Source: Phenylobacterium sp. (lineage in GTDB: Bacteria; Pseudomonadota; Alphaproteobacteria; Caulobacterales; Caulobacteraceae). From it: a DNA stretch of 64,000 nt. The stretch lies in the NCBI RefSeq assembly GCF_016124325.1, contig NZ_WGNY01000036.1, positions 52,755 through 116,754 of the forward strand, given 5' to 3'. The position numbers and the translations under genes are program-made. Of the stretch, positions 7,504 through 16,349 are shown in pieces. How positions within the stretch are numbered: position 1 is the stretch's first letter; each line of letters starts with the position of its first letter. The notes below the pieces were generated by a model. It worked only from the letters and a program-made list of their open reading frames with translations. It searched no databases and was not told where the DNA came from.

Positions 7504-8913
7504 TCAGAAGAGGACGCGCGGGTTCAGGATGCGCTTGGGGTCCAGCGCGTGGCGGATCGCCCGCTGGGCGGCCAGTTCCGCCTCGCTCTTGTAGCGCGCG
7601 CCCTCGGCCGTCTTCATCGCGCCCAGGCCGTGCTCGGCGCTGATCGAACCGCCCAGCCGATGGACGATGTCGTGGACGATCCGCGAGCCCGCGTCGCGGC
7701 GCGCCGAATGCTCGGCGTCCGAACCGCCGTCCGCCCGCAACACGTCGTAGTGGATGTTGCCGTCGCCCACGTGGCCGAAGGCGGCGATGCGCGCGCCCGG
7801 CGCGAAGGCCGCCATCGCCGCCGTCGCCTCGGCCAGGAACGCCGGCACCTGGCTGACCGGCACGGCCACGTCGTGCTTCCAGGTGGCGCCCTCGGGCTTC
7901 TGGGCCGGCGACTGGTTCTCGCGGATCGCCCACAGCGCCTTGGCCTGGGCGTCGGTCTGGGCGACGACGGCGTCGCCGATCAGGCCCGCCTCCATCCCCT
8001 CGGCGAGGAACCGCTCCATGGCGGCCTCGGCCGCACCGGCCTCCGCCGCCTCGAACTCGGCCAGCACGTACCAGGGATGCGGCCGGGCCAGCGGGTCGCG
8101 GGTTCCGGCGATGTTGCGCAGGGCGAAGTCGATCCCCAGGCGGCCCATCAGCTCGAACGCCTCGACCGCCCCGCCGGCCGTCTCCTTGGCCCGCGCCAGC
8201 AGCGCGATGGCGTCCTTCGGGTCGCCGATCCCCAGGAACGCCACCGCCCGTGACGGCAGGATGGGGAACAGCTTGAGGCTGGCGGCGGTGACCACGCCCA
8301 GGGTGCCCTCGGCCCCGATCAGCAGCTGCTTGAGGTCATAGCCGGTGTTGTCCTTGCGCAGGCGCTTCAGCCCGTTCCAGACCTCGCCGTTCGGCAGCAC
8401 GGCCTCCAGGCCCAGCACCAGGTTGCGGGTCGTGCCGTAGCGCAGCACCTGGGTGCCGCCGGCGTTGGTCGAAACCACCCCGCCCACCGTGGCCGAGCCT
8501 TCCGACGCCAGGCCCAGCGGGAAACGGCGGCGCGCCTCGGCGGCGGCGGCGTGGACCTCGGCCAGGGTCACGCCGGCCTCGGCCGTCAGGGCGTCGTCGA
8601 AGGCGTCGACCTCGCGGATCGCCTTCATGCGTTCGGTCGAGAGCAGCACTTCGCCCTGCGGGATCTGACCGCCCACAAGGCCGGTGTTGCCGCCCTGGAC
8701 GGTGATGGCCTGGTCCGCCTCGAAGCAGAGGCCAACGACCGCGGCGACCTGGTCGGTGGTCTTCGGCAGCGCCAGGAACGGCGTCGTCCCCATCCAGCGG
8801 TCGCGCCACTCGACCAGCTTGGGCGCGATGCGCTCGGCGTCCTCGCTCCAGCCGCCCGCGCCCAGCACGGCCTTGAGGCGCGAGACGAGATCGGCGGGAA
8901 CGGGCGCGGTCAT
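7504..8913 (-). CDS. FAD-binding oxidase (D-2-hydroxyacid/D-lactate dehydrogenase-like, VAO family)
   Basis: A 469-residue flavoprotein. The N-terminal FAD-binding PP-loop is VQGGNTGLVGGQIP, followed by SEGSATVGGVVSTNAGG. The C-terminal substrate domain contains GHVGDGNIHYDV and SAEHGLG, with His residues typical of the D-2-hydroxyglutarate and D-lactate dehydrogenase group. It probably oxidises a D-2-hydroxyacid and passes electrons to ETF or quinone; which substrate cannot be decided. The ATG at 8913 gives the normal family length. It is divergent from the SnoaL-like gene. Confidence 0.9.
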   Translation of the reverse strand: MTAPVPADLVSRLKAVLGAGGWSEDAERIAPKLVEWRDRWMGTTPFLALPKTTDQVAAVVGLCFEADQAITVQGGNTGLVGGQIPQGEVLLSTERMKAIREVDAFDDALTAEAGVTLAEVHAAAAEARRRFPLGLASEGSATVGGVVSTNAGGTQVLRYGTTRNLVLGLEAVLPNGEVWNGLKRLRKDNTGYDLKQLLIGAEGTLGVVTAASLKLFPILPSRAVAFLGIGDPKDAIALLARAKETAGGAVEAFELMGRLGIDFALRNIAGTRDPLARPHPWYVLAEFEAAEAGAAEAAMERFLAEGMEAGLIGDAVVAQTDAQAKALWAIRENQSPAQKPEGATWKHDVAVPVSQVPAFLAEATAAMAAFAPGARIAAFGHVGDGNIHYDVLRADGGSDAEHSARRDAGSRIVHDIVHRLGGSISAEHGLGAMKTAEGARYKSEAELAAQRAIRHALDPKRILNPRVLF

Positions 8914-9051
8914 GGGCGCAAACCTAGGCCCGCGCAGGCGTGTCCGCCAGGGGCGCGGCGCAGCCGGGGGCAGCCCGCTCGCGCTGCCGGCTTCCGAACC
9001 GCTCGAAGACCTTCTATTACTTAGAGAGCTAAGATTTTGGGAGGAACACGG

Positions 9052-9663
9052 ATGGCGGATGACGTGGATGTCCAGGCGCGGCTCCAGGCCCTGGAGGACC
9101 GGCAGAAGATTGCCGACCTGATCGCCGACTACTGCCGCGGCGTGGACCGCGGCGACGACGCGCTGCTCCGCTCGACCTACTGGCCCGACGCCGTCGACGA
9201 CCACGGCGCCGGCGACAGCCCCGCCATGGCGTTCTGCGACCGGGTGCTGCCGATCCTGCGCGACAGCTGCCTGTCGACCATGCACCTCGTGGCCAATTCA
9301 CGCGTCGAGCTGGCGGGCGACCAGGCCTTCGGCGAGACCTATGTGATCGCCTACCACGTGCTGACCTCGGCGCGGGTGCTGGACACCTTCATGGGGGCCG
9401 AGGCGGCCCAGGCCGTGCGCGAGGCGTTCCCGCAGGCCGCCGCCGGCGGCGGGCCGTTCGACTACAACGCCGGGGCCCGGTTCCTCGACCGCTTCGAGCG
9501 GCGAGGCGGCGAATGGCGCTTCGCCCACCGGCGCGTGGTGTTCGACTGGGCCGAGGCGCAGCCGGGCTCGGTGGCCTTCACCCACATCAACCGGACGCGC
9601 GGCCGCAAGGACGGGGCCGACCCGTCATACGCCCTGTTCGCGGCTCTCGCGGCCGCTAGCTAA
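9052..9663 (+). CDS. Nuclear transport factor 2 / SnoaL-like domain protein
   Basis: A 203-residue protein with a SnoaL-type cone fold, shown by the opening ALEDRQKIADLIADYCRGVDR and the CDRV...HLVANSRVEL and GGEWRFAHRRVVFDW segments. Such proteins include scytalone dehydratase-like and hydroxylating-dioxygenase small-subunit-like enzymes; the reaction is unknown. The ATG at 9052 has a strong GGGAGG 7 bases upstream, preferred over a TTG 15 bases earlier. A small palindrome (CTTAG-N4-CTAAG, 9020-9033) lies upstream. The stop overlaps the convergent Sua5 stop by 4 bases. Confidence 0.85.
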   Translation: MADDVDVQARLQALEDRQKIADLIADYCRGVDRGDDALLRSTYWPDAVDDHGAGDSPAMAFCDRVLPILRDSCLSTMHLVANSRVELAGDQAFGETYVIAYHVLTSARVLDTFMGAEAAQAVREAFPQAAAGGGPFDYNAGARFLDRFERRGGEWRFAHRRVVFDWAEAQPGSVAFTHINRTRGRKDGADPSYALFAALAAAS

Positions 9664-10628
9664 CCCACGAACCCGGCCGCCCGGCGCAGGCGGTCGTTGA
9701 TGGCCTCGCCGAGGCCCTCGCCTGGGATCGGAGCCACCGCGATGCCCGCCGCGCCCGAGCGGTCGGCGGCGCGCAGATAGGCGAAGAGGTTGGCGGCGGC
9801 CTCCGCCAGGTCGCCCGCGGGGCTGAGGTTCAGGTCCGGACCGCCCAGCGCGCCGAAGCCGATCCAGGCCTCGCCGGCGCGTGGCTGGGTCGCGTCCAGC
9901 CGCACGGGCAGGTCGGGCGCGTAGTGGCGGGCGAGCCGTCCGGGCGAGCGCTTGGCGTCGTCCTCCGCCTCGGCCAGCGGGCCGATCACGGCCTCGATCT
10001 GATCCCGGGTCACGGCGCCCGGCCGCAGCAGGCGGGCCGCGTCCAACAGGCCGACGACGGTGGACTCCAGGCCGACGGCGCAGGGACCGCCGTCCAGGGC
10101 CGCGCCGGCCGCCGCGCCCGTCTCCTCCATCGCGTCGGCCAGCGTCGTCGGGCTGGGCCGCCCGGAGCGGTTCGCCGAGGGCGCCACCAGCGGCCGTCCT
10201 ACCGCCTCGATCAAGGCGTGCGCGAGCGGGTGGCCCGGCGCGCGCACGGCCACGGTGTCGAGCCCGGCGCGGGCGAGATCGCAGACGGCGGCGGTGTCGG
10301 CCACGGGCAGCACCAGGGTGAGCGGGCCCGGCCAGAAGCGCGCCGCCAGCGCCTCTGCGCGCGGGTCGAAGCGGGCGATCCTCCGCGCCATGGCCACGTC
10401 GGACACATGGGCGATCAGCGGGTTGAAGGCAGGCCGGCCCTTGGCCGCGTAGACGGCGGCGACGGCGCGGGGGTTCGCCGCATCGGTCGCCAGGCCATAG
10501 ACGGTCTCGGTCGGCATCAGGACGAGCCCGCCCGCGCGGATCGCCCGCGCCGCGGCGGCTACTTCTTCTGCGCCTTCAGCGAGATGCTCACGCTCACCTT
10601 GGCCGGGATCTGATCGGTGTTCCGCCAC
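9660..10628 (-). CDS. tsaC: L-threonylcarbamoyladenylate synthase (Sua5/YwlC type)
   Basis: A 322-residue protein if it starts at the GTG at 10628. The YrdC domain begins RAGGLVLMPTETVYGLATDA and includes the ATP- and threonine-binding region SANRSGRPSPT; a C-terminal Sua5 domain follows (APDLPVRLD onward). It makes threonylcarbamoyl-AMP for the tRNA t6A37 modification. No ATG exists ahead of the conserved domain in this frame, and the GTG gives the expected Sua5 length. That start overlaps the upstream b561-YceI gene by 70 bases, so translation is probably coupled. Start confidence is moderate; function is clear. Confidence 0.88.
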   Translation of the reverse strand: MAEHRSDPGQGEREHLAEGAEEVAAAARAIRAGGLVLMPTETVYGLATDAANPRAVAAVYAAKGRPAFNPLIAHVSDVAMARRIARFDPRAEALAARFWPGPLTLVLPVADTAAVCDLARAGLDTVAVRAPGHPLAHALIEAVGRPLVAPSANRSGRPSPTTLADAMEETGAAAGAALDGGPCAVGLESTVVGLLDAARLLRPGAVTRDQIEAVIGPLAEAEDDAKRSPGRLARHYAPDLPVRLDATQPRAGEAWIGFGALGGPDLNLSPAGDLAEAAANLFAYLRAADRSGAAGIAVAPIPGEGLGEAINDRLRRAAGFVG

Positions 10629-11890
10629 TCGCCCTGTCCGACGCCGAAGGCCGTCCGGTCGAGGCTGGTTACACCGCTGACCTCGGCCCTGTCGCCCGTG
10701 ATCTTCAGGCGGAACGGCAGGTCGAGCGGCCGGCTGACGCCGCGCAGGGTGAGCCGGCCGTGGGCGACGAAGCGGCCCTCGCCGGTCTTCTCGAAGCGCG
10801 TGGCGGTGAACGTGGCCTTGGGGTGGGCGCCCGCATCGAACCAGTCCTCGGTCGGCAGGCTGGCGTCGCGCTGCTCGTCGCCGGTGTTCACCGAGGCGAG
10901 GTCGATGGAGACGCTGACCTTCGACGCGGCGAGCGCGTCGGGGCCGAAGGCGATGTCGGCCGTCCAGCGGTCGAAGCGGCCCTGGATGGCGTCGCCGCTC
11001 CAGGAGGTGGAGAAGCCGACCGTCGAGCCGGGCAGCACCTTCCAGGCCGGGGCGATCGCCGGCTGGGCGGGTTCGGGCGCCGCAGGAGCCGGCGCGGCTG
11101 CGGCCGGCTCGGGCGACGCCGGCGTCTCCACGGGAGGCGGAGCCGGGTCGGCCGGCGCCAGGGCGGGCGCTTCGGCCTCCGCCACGGCGGGCCCGGGCGG
11201 CGGGCCGGCGGCCATGTGCGGAAGCGGCGGATGGACGGTCCGGCCGAAGGCGATCACGGCCACGAAGCCCAAGACGATCGCGGCCAGCCACGGCTCGGCC
11301 CAGCGGCCGTTCTTCGCCCCGGGCGCCATGCGCGACAGGATCGGCTCGTCGCGGCTGAAGAGCTGGTGCTTGAGGGCGCCGGCCACGTGGAGGCCCAGCA
11401 GCACGTAGCCGAACTTGATGATCACCGAGTGGCCCGTCTCGCCGATCTCGTGCCAGACGTGCTTGGCCGGCGCGGCGAGGTCGGGCAGGCCGGGCAGGTG
11501 CGGCCAGGGGACCACGCCGAAGAGCAGGGTCGGGATTTCGATACGGCTGGCCGAGACCATGATCCAGCCGGTGAGCGGCATGCCGATCATGACGACGTAG
11601 AACGCCCAGTGGACCACAGCCGACAGCCAGCGCTCCCAGAGCGCCAGGCTCGCGGGCTCGGGCGGCGGCGGCTTGAACAGCCGCCAGGCCAGCCGCGCCA
11701 GGCTGAGCAGCAGGACGGTGATCCCCACCGATTTGTGCAGCTGGACGACCGCGAAGGCCTCCGGCGTCCGGCCCTCCATGCGGCCGGCCAGCGCCACCTG
11801 AAGCACGATCAGGGCGGCGATGGTCCAGTGCAACAGGATGGCGACAAGGGCGTATCGTCGGCGTTCGGCGCCGGGCGCGGGTTCGCTCAT
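10559..11890 (-). CDS. Cytochrome b561 - YceI fusion protein
   Basis: A 443-residue two-domain protein. Residues 1-215 are a di-haem cytochrome b561 with membrane helices and candidate haem-ligand His21, His52 and His168. Residues about 220-285 are a Pro/Ala-rich periplasmic linker. Residues about 286-443 are a YceI lipocalin-like domain, which in relatives binds polyisoprenoids such as ubiquinone-8. The plausible role is transmembrane electron transfer to or from a bound quinone. It is followed by tsaC with overlap, and a stand-alone YceI gene lies just upstream with only 4 bases between, so all three appear to form one unit. Confidence 0.9.
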   Translation of the reverse strand: MSEPAPGAERRRYALVAILLHWTIAALIVLQVALAGRMEGRTPEAFAVVQLHKSVGITVLLLSLARLAWRLFKPPPPEPASLALWERWLSAVVHWAFYVVMIGMPLTGWIMVSASRIEIPTLLFGVVPWPHLPGLPDLAAPAKHVWHEIGETGHSVIIKFGYVLLGLHVAGALKHQLFSRDEPILSRMAPGAKNGRWAEPWLAAIVLGFVAVIAFGRTVHPPLPHMAAGPPPGPAVAEAEAPALAPADPAPPPVETPASPEPAAAAPAPAAPEPAQPAIAPAWKVLPGSTVGFSTSWSGDAIQGRFDRWTADIAFGPDALAASKVSVSIDLASVNTGDEQRDASLPTEDWFDAGAHPKATFTATRFEKTGEGRFVAHGRLTLRGVSRPLDLPFRLKITGDRAEVSGVTSLDRTAFGVGQGEWRNTDQIPAKVSVSISLKAQKK

Positions 11891-11894
11891 CCGG

Positions 11895-12497
11895 CTACTT
11901 CTTCACGAACTCCACCTCGAACACCAGATCGACATTGTCGCCGGCGAACGGTCGCGCGGCGGTGACGCCGAATTCCGAGCGTTTGATCGTCCCGGTGCCC
12001 GAGAAGCCCATGCGGGTGCCCGCGCCGAGCAGGCCCGGGCCCACGCCGTTGAACGTCACGTCCAGGGTCACGGGCTTGGTCACGCCGTGGAAGTTGAGAT
12101 CGCCGGACAGCTCGCCGTGACCTTCGCCATCACTGGTCAGGCCCGTCGAGGTGAACTGGATCACCGGATATTTGTCGGGCTCGAAATAGCCCGCGACCGT
12201 GCGGTTGAAGCCGTTGTTCTCGGTGTCGATCGATTTGGGATCGACCGTGATCGCGACCTTGGTGTCCTTCCAGTCGGCGGGGTCGTAGGTGAAGTCGCCG
12301 TCCAGGCTGTTGAACCGCATGGTGTAGTGCGAGAAGCCGCCGAGGTGGTTGATCCGCACCAGCAGGCTGGCGTGTCGTGGGTCCAGCTCGTAGCGGCCGG
12401 CCGGGACGTCGACGGGATTACGGCTGGTGGGGTCGGCGGCCGCGGCCGTCGACGCCAGAAGCACGACCGCAAGCGCGGTTGCGGAACGGTGCAGCAT
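11895..12497 (-). CDS. Periplasmic YceI family protein
   Basis: A 200-residue protein with a signal peptide (LALIFIED by the hydrophobic run ALAVVLLASTAAAA, cleavage near residue 21) followed by a complete YceI domain: GRYELDPRHASLLVRINHLG, then FTSTGLTSDGEGHGELSGDL and SEFGVTAARPFAGD. YceI proteins are lipocalin-like carriers of isoprenoid chains. The ATG at 12497 has GGGGAGG 5 bases upstream, which decides it over longer in-frame starts. It is the first gene of the unit with the b561-YceI fusion, a likely partner, and is divergent from the acyl-CoA dehydrogenase gene. Confidence 0.92.
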   Translation of the reverse strand: MLHRSATALAVVLLASTAAAADPTSRNPVDVPAGRYELDPRHASLLVRINHLGGFSHYTMRFNSLDGDFTYDPADWKDTKVAITVDPKSIDTENNGFNRTVAGYFEPDKYPVIQFTSTGLTSDGEGHGELSGDLNFHGVTKPVTLDVTFNGVGPGLLGAGTRMGFSGTGTIKRSEFGVTAARPFAGDNVDLVFEVEFVKK

Positions 12498-12661
12498 CGG
12501 AGCCTCCCCTTCGTCGTGATGACCCATGATACGCCCAAGCATGGCGGTTCGGGGGCGGAAGACCTGCGCGGGCGTCGAGGTTTGCTCACAACCTCGGCCC
12601 GAACCGGTTTCCCCTTGGGCGCATTGCGCTCTAGAACGCAGCCGAAACTGAAGAGGCGCCC

Positions 12662-14404
12662 ATGACGTTCCGCGCACCGGTCCGCGACCTGGCCTTCGCC
12701 CTCAAGGCGATGGGGCATTCCGACCTGCTCGCCCAGGCCTATCCGGATCTCGACGAGGACACCGTCCAGGCGGTGCTGGAGGCCGCCGGCGCCTTCGCCG
12801 ACAACGAACTGGCGCCGCTCAACCGCAAGGGCGACCAGGAGGGCGCGCGCTACGAGAACGGCAAGGTGACCGCCGCGCCGGGCTTCGCCGAGGCCTATCG
12901 CGCCTTCGTCGAGCAAGGCTGGAACTCGCTGAGCGCCGACCCCGCATATGGCGGCCAGGGCCTTTCCAAGGCCATGGAGCTGGCGGTCTTCGAGATGGTG
13001 CACGCCGCCAACATGGCCTTCGGCCTCTGCCCCATGCTGACCCAGGGCGCCATCGAGGCGCTGACCCTGCACGGCACCGAGCGGCAGAAGCGGCTCGTGC
13101 TGCCCAAGCTCGTCTCCGGCGAATGGACCGGCGCCATGTGCCTGACCGAGCCCCAGGCCGGCTCGGACCTGGCGGCCCTGACCTCCATCGCCCGGCCGGA
13201 TGGGAACGGCGGCTACCGCCTGTCGGGCCAGAAGATCTTCATCACCTGGGGCGACCACGACGCGGCCGACAACATCTGCCACCTGATCATCGCGCGCACG
13301 CCCGACGCCCCGCCGGGGGTCAAGGGGATCAGCCTGTTCCTCGCGACCAAGTATCAGGTGAAGGACGACGGCTCGCTGGGTCCGCGCAACGACTTCCGGC
13401 CCGCCTCCATCGAACACAAGCTGGGCATCCACGGCTCGCCCACCTGCGTGATGCTCTACGAGGACGCCCAGGCCGAACTGGTGGGCGAGCTGGGTCAGGG
13501 CCTGGCCCATATGTTCGTGATGATGAACGCCGCGCGCCTGCAGGTGGGCGTCCAGGGCGTGGCGATCGCCGAGCGGGCGTTCCAGCAGGCGCTGGCCTTC
13601 AGCCAGGAGCGCAAGCAGGGCCGCGCCGCCTGGGGCGACGACGGCATGATCTACGGCCACCCGGACGTGCGCCGCAGCCTGATGCTGATGAAGGCCAAGA
13701 TCGAGGCGGCGCGCGGCATCTGCCTGACCACCGGCGTCCTGGCCGATGTCGCCCACAAGGCCGCCGACGAGACCGTGCGCGCCGCCGCCAAGGCGCGCCA
13801 GGAGCTGCTGACGCCGATCGCCAAGGCCTGGTCCACCGACGTGGGCGTGGAGGTCGCCTCCATGGGGGTGCAGGTGCACGGCGGCATGGGCTTCATCGAG
13901 GAGACCGGGGCGGCCCAGCACTACCGCGACGCCCGCATCGCCCCGATCTACGAAGGCACCAACGGCATCCAGGCGATCGATCTCATCGGCCGCAAGGTGC
14001 GGGCGAACGGCGGCGAGACCATGCGTGCGCTGTGCGCCGAGATGGCGACGACGGCGCAGGCGCTGGCCGACGCGCCGGGGCTGGCCCCCGTGGGCCGCCG
14101 CCTGGCCGTGGGCGTCGCCGCCCTCGAACGGGCGACCGACTGGCTGCTGGGCGCGTCCAACGACGAGGCGCTGACCGCCGCCACGCCGTACCTGAAGCTG
14201 GCGGGCGACGTGACCGGGGGCTGGATCCTGGGCCGCCAGGCCCTGGAGGCGGCGGGGAGCGACGATCCCTGGCTGGTCGCCAAGGCCGCCACGGCGCGGC
14301 TCTACGCCAGCCAGGTCCTCAGCGTTTCGCCGGGTCTCGCCGACAGCCTCGGCGAGGGCGCCGACGATCTGGAACAGACCTTGGCGACGGCTCTCGCTGG
14401 CTAG
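12662..14404 (+). CDS. Acyl-CoA dehydrogenase with C-terminal extension
   Basis: A 580-residue acyl-CoA dehydrogenase. The core contains MCLTEPQAGSDL (FAD/substrate contact), the middle beta domain, and GGMGFIEETGAAQHYRDARI. The catalytic base is expected at Glu431 in YEGTNG. A C-terminal extension of about 130 residues (domain PF12806 type) is typical of the longer family that includes DmdC and FadE-like enzymes of medium or long acyl chains. It performs the first, FAD-dependent step of beta-oxidation, passing electrons to ETF. GAAGAGG precedes the ATG. Substrate chain length is unknown. Confidence 0.92.
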   Translation: MTFRAPVRDLAFALKAMGHSDLLAQAYPDLDEDTVQAVLEAAGAFADNELAPLNRKGDQEGARYENGKVTAAPGFAEAYRAFVEQGWNSLSADPAYGGQGLSKAMELAVFEMVHAANMAFGLCPMLTQGAIEALTLHGTERQKRLVLPKLVSGEWTGAMCLTEPQAGSDLAALTSIARPDGNGGYRLSGQKIFITWGDHDAADNICHLIIARTPDAPPGVKGISLFLATKYQVKDDGSLGPRNDFRPASIEHKLGIHGSPTCVMLYEDAQAELVGELGQGLAHMFVMMNAARLQVGVQGVAIAERAFQQALAFSQERKQGRAAWGDDGMIYGHPDVRRSLMLMKAKIEAARGICLTTGVLADVAHKAADETVRAAAKARQELLTPIAKAWSTDVGVEVASMGVQVHGGMGFIEETGAAQHYRDARIAPIYEGTNGIQAIDLIGRKVRANGGETMRALCAEMATTAQALADAPGLAPVGRRLAVGVAALERATDWLLGASNDEALTAATPYLKLAGDVTGGWILGRQALEAAGSDDPWLVAKAATARLYASQVLSVSPGLADSLGEGADDLEQTLATALAG

Positions 14405-14460
14405 TTGCACACATTCCCGCGATACGGGTAGCGGCGTTCTCCGGAGATTCATCTTTGCCG

Positions 14461-14475
14461 CCTAGCGTAGCTAGG
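14461..14475. promoter_or_regulatory. Palindrome just before histidine kinase start codon
   Basis: CCTAGCgtaGCTAGG is a perfect 6-bp inverted repeat ending two bases before the ATG at 14478. No Shine-Dalgarno is evident, so the hairpin or a bound protein may affect initiation. Function is not established. Confidence 0.4.
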
Positions 14476-14477
14476 TC

Positions 14478-16349
14478 ATGGGTCAATCCGCCGCAGTCTT
14501 CAGCGATCCCACCTCACGGGTGACGGGCCTGATCGGCGCGGACGCGAATCCCTACCAGCTGAGCCTGGCCGGCATGGTGTTCCCGCTCTGGGCGCACCTG
14601 GTCTTCAACGGCGTGGCCGCCGCGAGCCTGGCCCTCATCGGCCATCCCGTCGCCGCCGCCATCCTGGTGTCCTGCACCACGGGCTTCGACGCCATCCAGC
14701 AGGTCCTTCTGCGCCGCTGGCTCGCGCGCAGCGCCGGCCTCGACCCCGGCAAGGGGCTCCGACGCCTGGGCCTGCTCTGCATGGTGCGGGCGAGCATCTA
14801 CATCGCGCCGGCGACGACGCTCGTCCTGCGCCACCAGGGGGTCCTGGAACTCGCGTTCTTCGGGCTGCAGTTCGCATCGCTGCTGGTCGTGGCGATGGGC
14901 GCCAGCGCCCTGTCGCGCGCGGTGTTCTGGGGCTTCGTCACCCCGCTGGTCGTCGCGGCCGCAGTGATCGGCCTGGCCCTGTTCCCGCCGCTCGTGGCGA
15001 CGGGCATGACGCTGAGCCTGGCGTCGCTGGTGGTCCTGCTGGCGATGATCTCGCACAGCACCACCACGGCGATCTCCACCTGGCACGCCGCGTTCAACGC
15101 CAACGTCAAGATGGTGGACGACCTGCAGGCCGCCCGCGACCACGCCCTGGCCGAGCGGGCCGAGGCCGACACCGCGCGCGAGGCGGCCCGCCACGCCGAC
15201 CGGGCCAAGTCGAACTTCCTCGCCACCATGAGCCACGAAATCCGCACCCCCATGAACGGGGTGCTCGGCATGGCCCAGCTCCTCAAGCGCGACGAGACCG
15301 AGCCCAAGCAGATCGACCGGCTCGACGTGCTGATCGATTCCGGCGAGTACCTGCTGCAGATCCTCAACGACATCCTGGACGTCTCCAAGATCGACGCGGG
15401 CAAGCTCGAGATCAACCCGGCGCCCGAAGACCCACGGGCCCTGCTGGAGCGGCTGGTCAGCTTCTGGTCGGCGCGCGCCGACGAGCGGGGCGTGCGGCTG
15501 GCGCTGGAGATCGCCGACGAGACGCCGCGCGCGCTCGTGTTCGACGCGCTGCGCGTGCGCCAGATCCTGTTCAACCTCGTGGGCAACGCCCTGAAGTTCA
15601 CCGAATGGGGCGAAGTGGTGGTGAGCGCCGCCGTGCGGCCGCACGAGGACGCCGAGCACGTGCGCCTGCACCTGGCCGTGCGCGACACCGGCCCGGGCAT
15701 CGCCGAGCACCACCTGCCGCACCTCTTCGACCGGTTCTCCCAGGTGGAGGAGGCCGAAGCCCGGCGCTTCGGCGGCACCGGCCTGGGCCTGGCGATCGTC
15801 AAGCAGCTCGTCGATCTGATGGGCGGACAGGTTTGGGTGGAAAGCGTCCTGGGCGAGGGCTCGACCTTCCACGTCGAGCTGCCGCTCGCCGTCGCCGACG
15901 CCGCGCCGGCGCCGGCGGAACACGAGCCCAACGAGCCTCACGCCATCGCGCTGGAGACCCTGCGGGTGCTCGCCGTGGACGACAATGCGGTGAACCTGCT
16001 GGTGCTGGAGCAGTTGCTCGCCAGCCTGGGCCTGGCGGTCGACAAGGCCACGGGCGGCGTCGACGCGCTCGCCGCGCTCGCCGAGACGCCCTACGACCTC
16101 GTCCTCACCGACATCCAGATGCCCGAGATCACCGGCATCGAGGTGCTGCAGCGCCTGCGCGCGACGCCCGGCCCCAACCAGTTCGCCCCGGTGATCGCGC
16201 TCACGGCCGACGTGACCTCGGGCGGCCGCCAACGCTATCTCGAACTGGGCTTCACCGAGCACAGCGCCAAGCCGATCCAGCTCCAGGAGCTATTGAGCGC
16301 CGTGGTCCGCGCCGCGGCCGCGCCCCGGGCGGACGATCAGGCGGCCTGA
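14478..16349 (+). CDS. Hybrid sensor histidine kinase with six-helix membrane input domain
   Basis: A 623-residue hybrid kinase. Residues about 25-205 form roughly six membrane helices with short loops, so the signal is probably sensed in the membrane. A short coiled coil leads into HisKA (His253 in MSHEIRTPMNG), then the HATPase (NLVGNALKF, DTGPGI, GGTGLGLAI). A C-terminal receiver (about 490-610) has DDN and the phospho-acceptor Asp545 (DIQMP). No HPt domain is present, so a separate phosphotransferase is needed. No cognate regulator is adjacent. The 3' end overlaps the convergent amidohydrolase by 13 bases. Confidence 0.93.
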   Translation: MGQSAAVFSDPTSRVTGLIGADANPYQLSLAGMVFPLWAHLVFNGVAAASLALIGHPVAAAILVSCTTGFDAIQQVLLRRWLARSAGLDPGKGLRRLGLLCMVRASIYIAPATTLVLRHQGVLELAFFGLQFASLLVVAMGASALSRAVFWGFVTPLVVAAAVIGLALFPPLVATGMTLSLASLVVLLAMISHSTTTAISTWHAAFNANVKMVDDLQAARDHALAERAEADTAREAARHADRAKSNFLATMSHEIRTPMNGVLGMAQLLKRDETEPKQIDRLDVLIDSGEYLLQILNDILDVSKIDAGKLEINPAPEDPRALLERLVSFWSARADERGVRLALEIADETPRALVFDALRVRQILFNLVGNALKFTEWGEVVVSAAVRPHEDAEHVRLHLAVRDTGPGIAEHHLPHLFDRFSQVEEAEARRFGGTGLGLAIVKQLVDLMGGQVWVESVLGEGSTFHVELPLAVADAAPAPAEHEPNEPHAIALETLRVLAVDDNAVNLLVLEQLLASLGLAVDKATGGVDALAALAETPYDLVLTDIQMPEITGIEVLQRLRATPGPNQFAPVIALTADVTSGGRQRYLELGFTEHSAKPIQLQELLSAVVRAAAAPRADDQAA

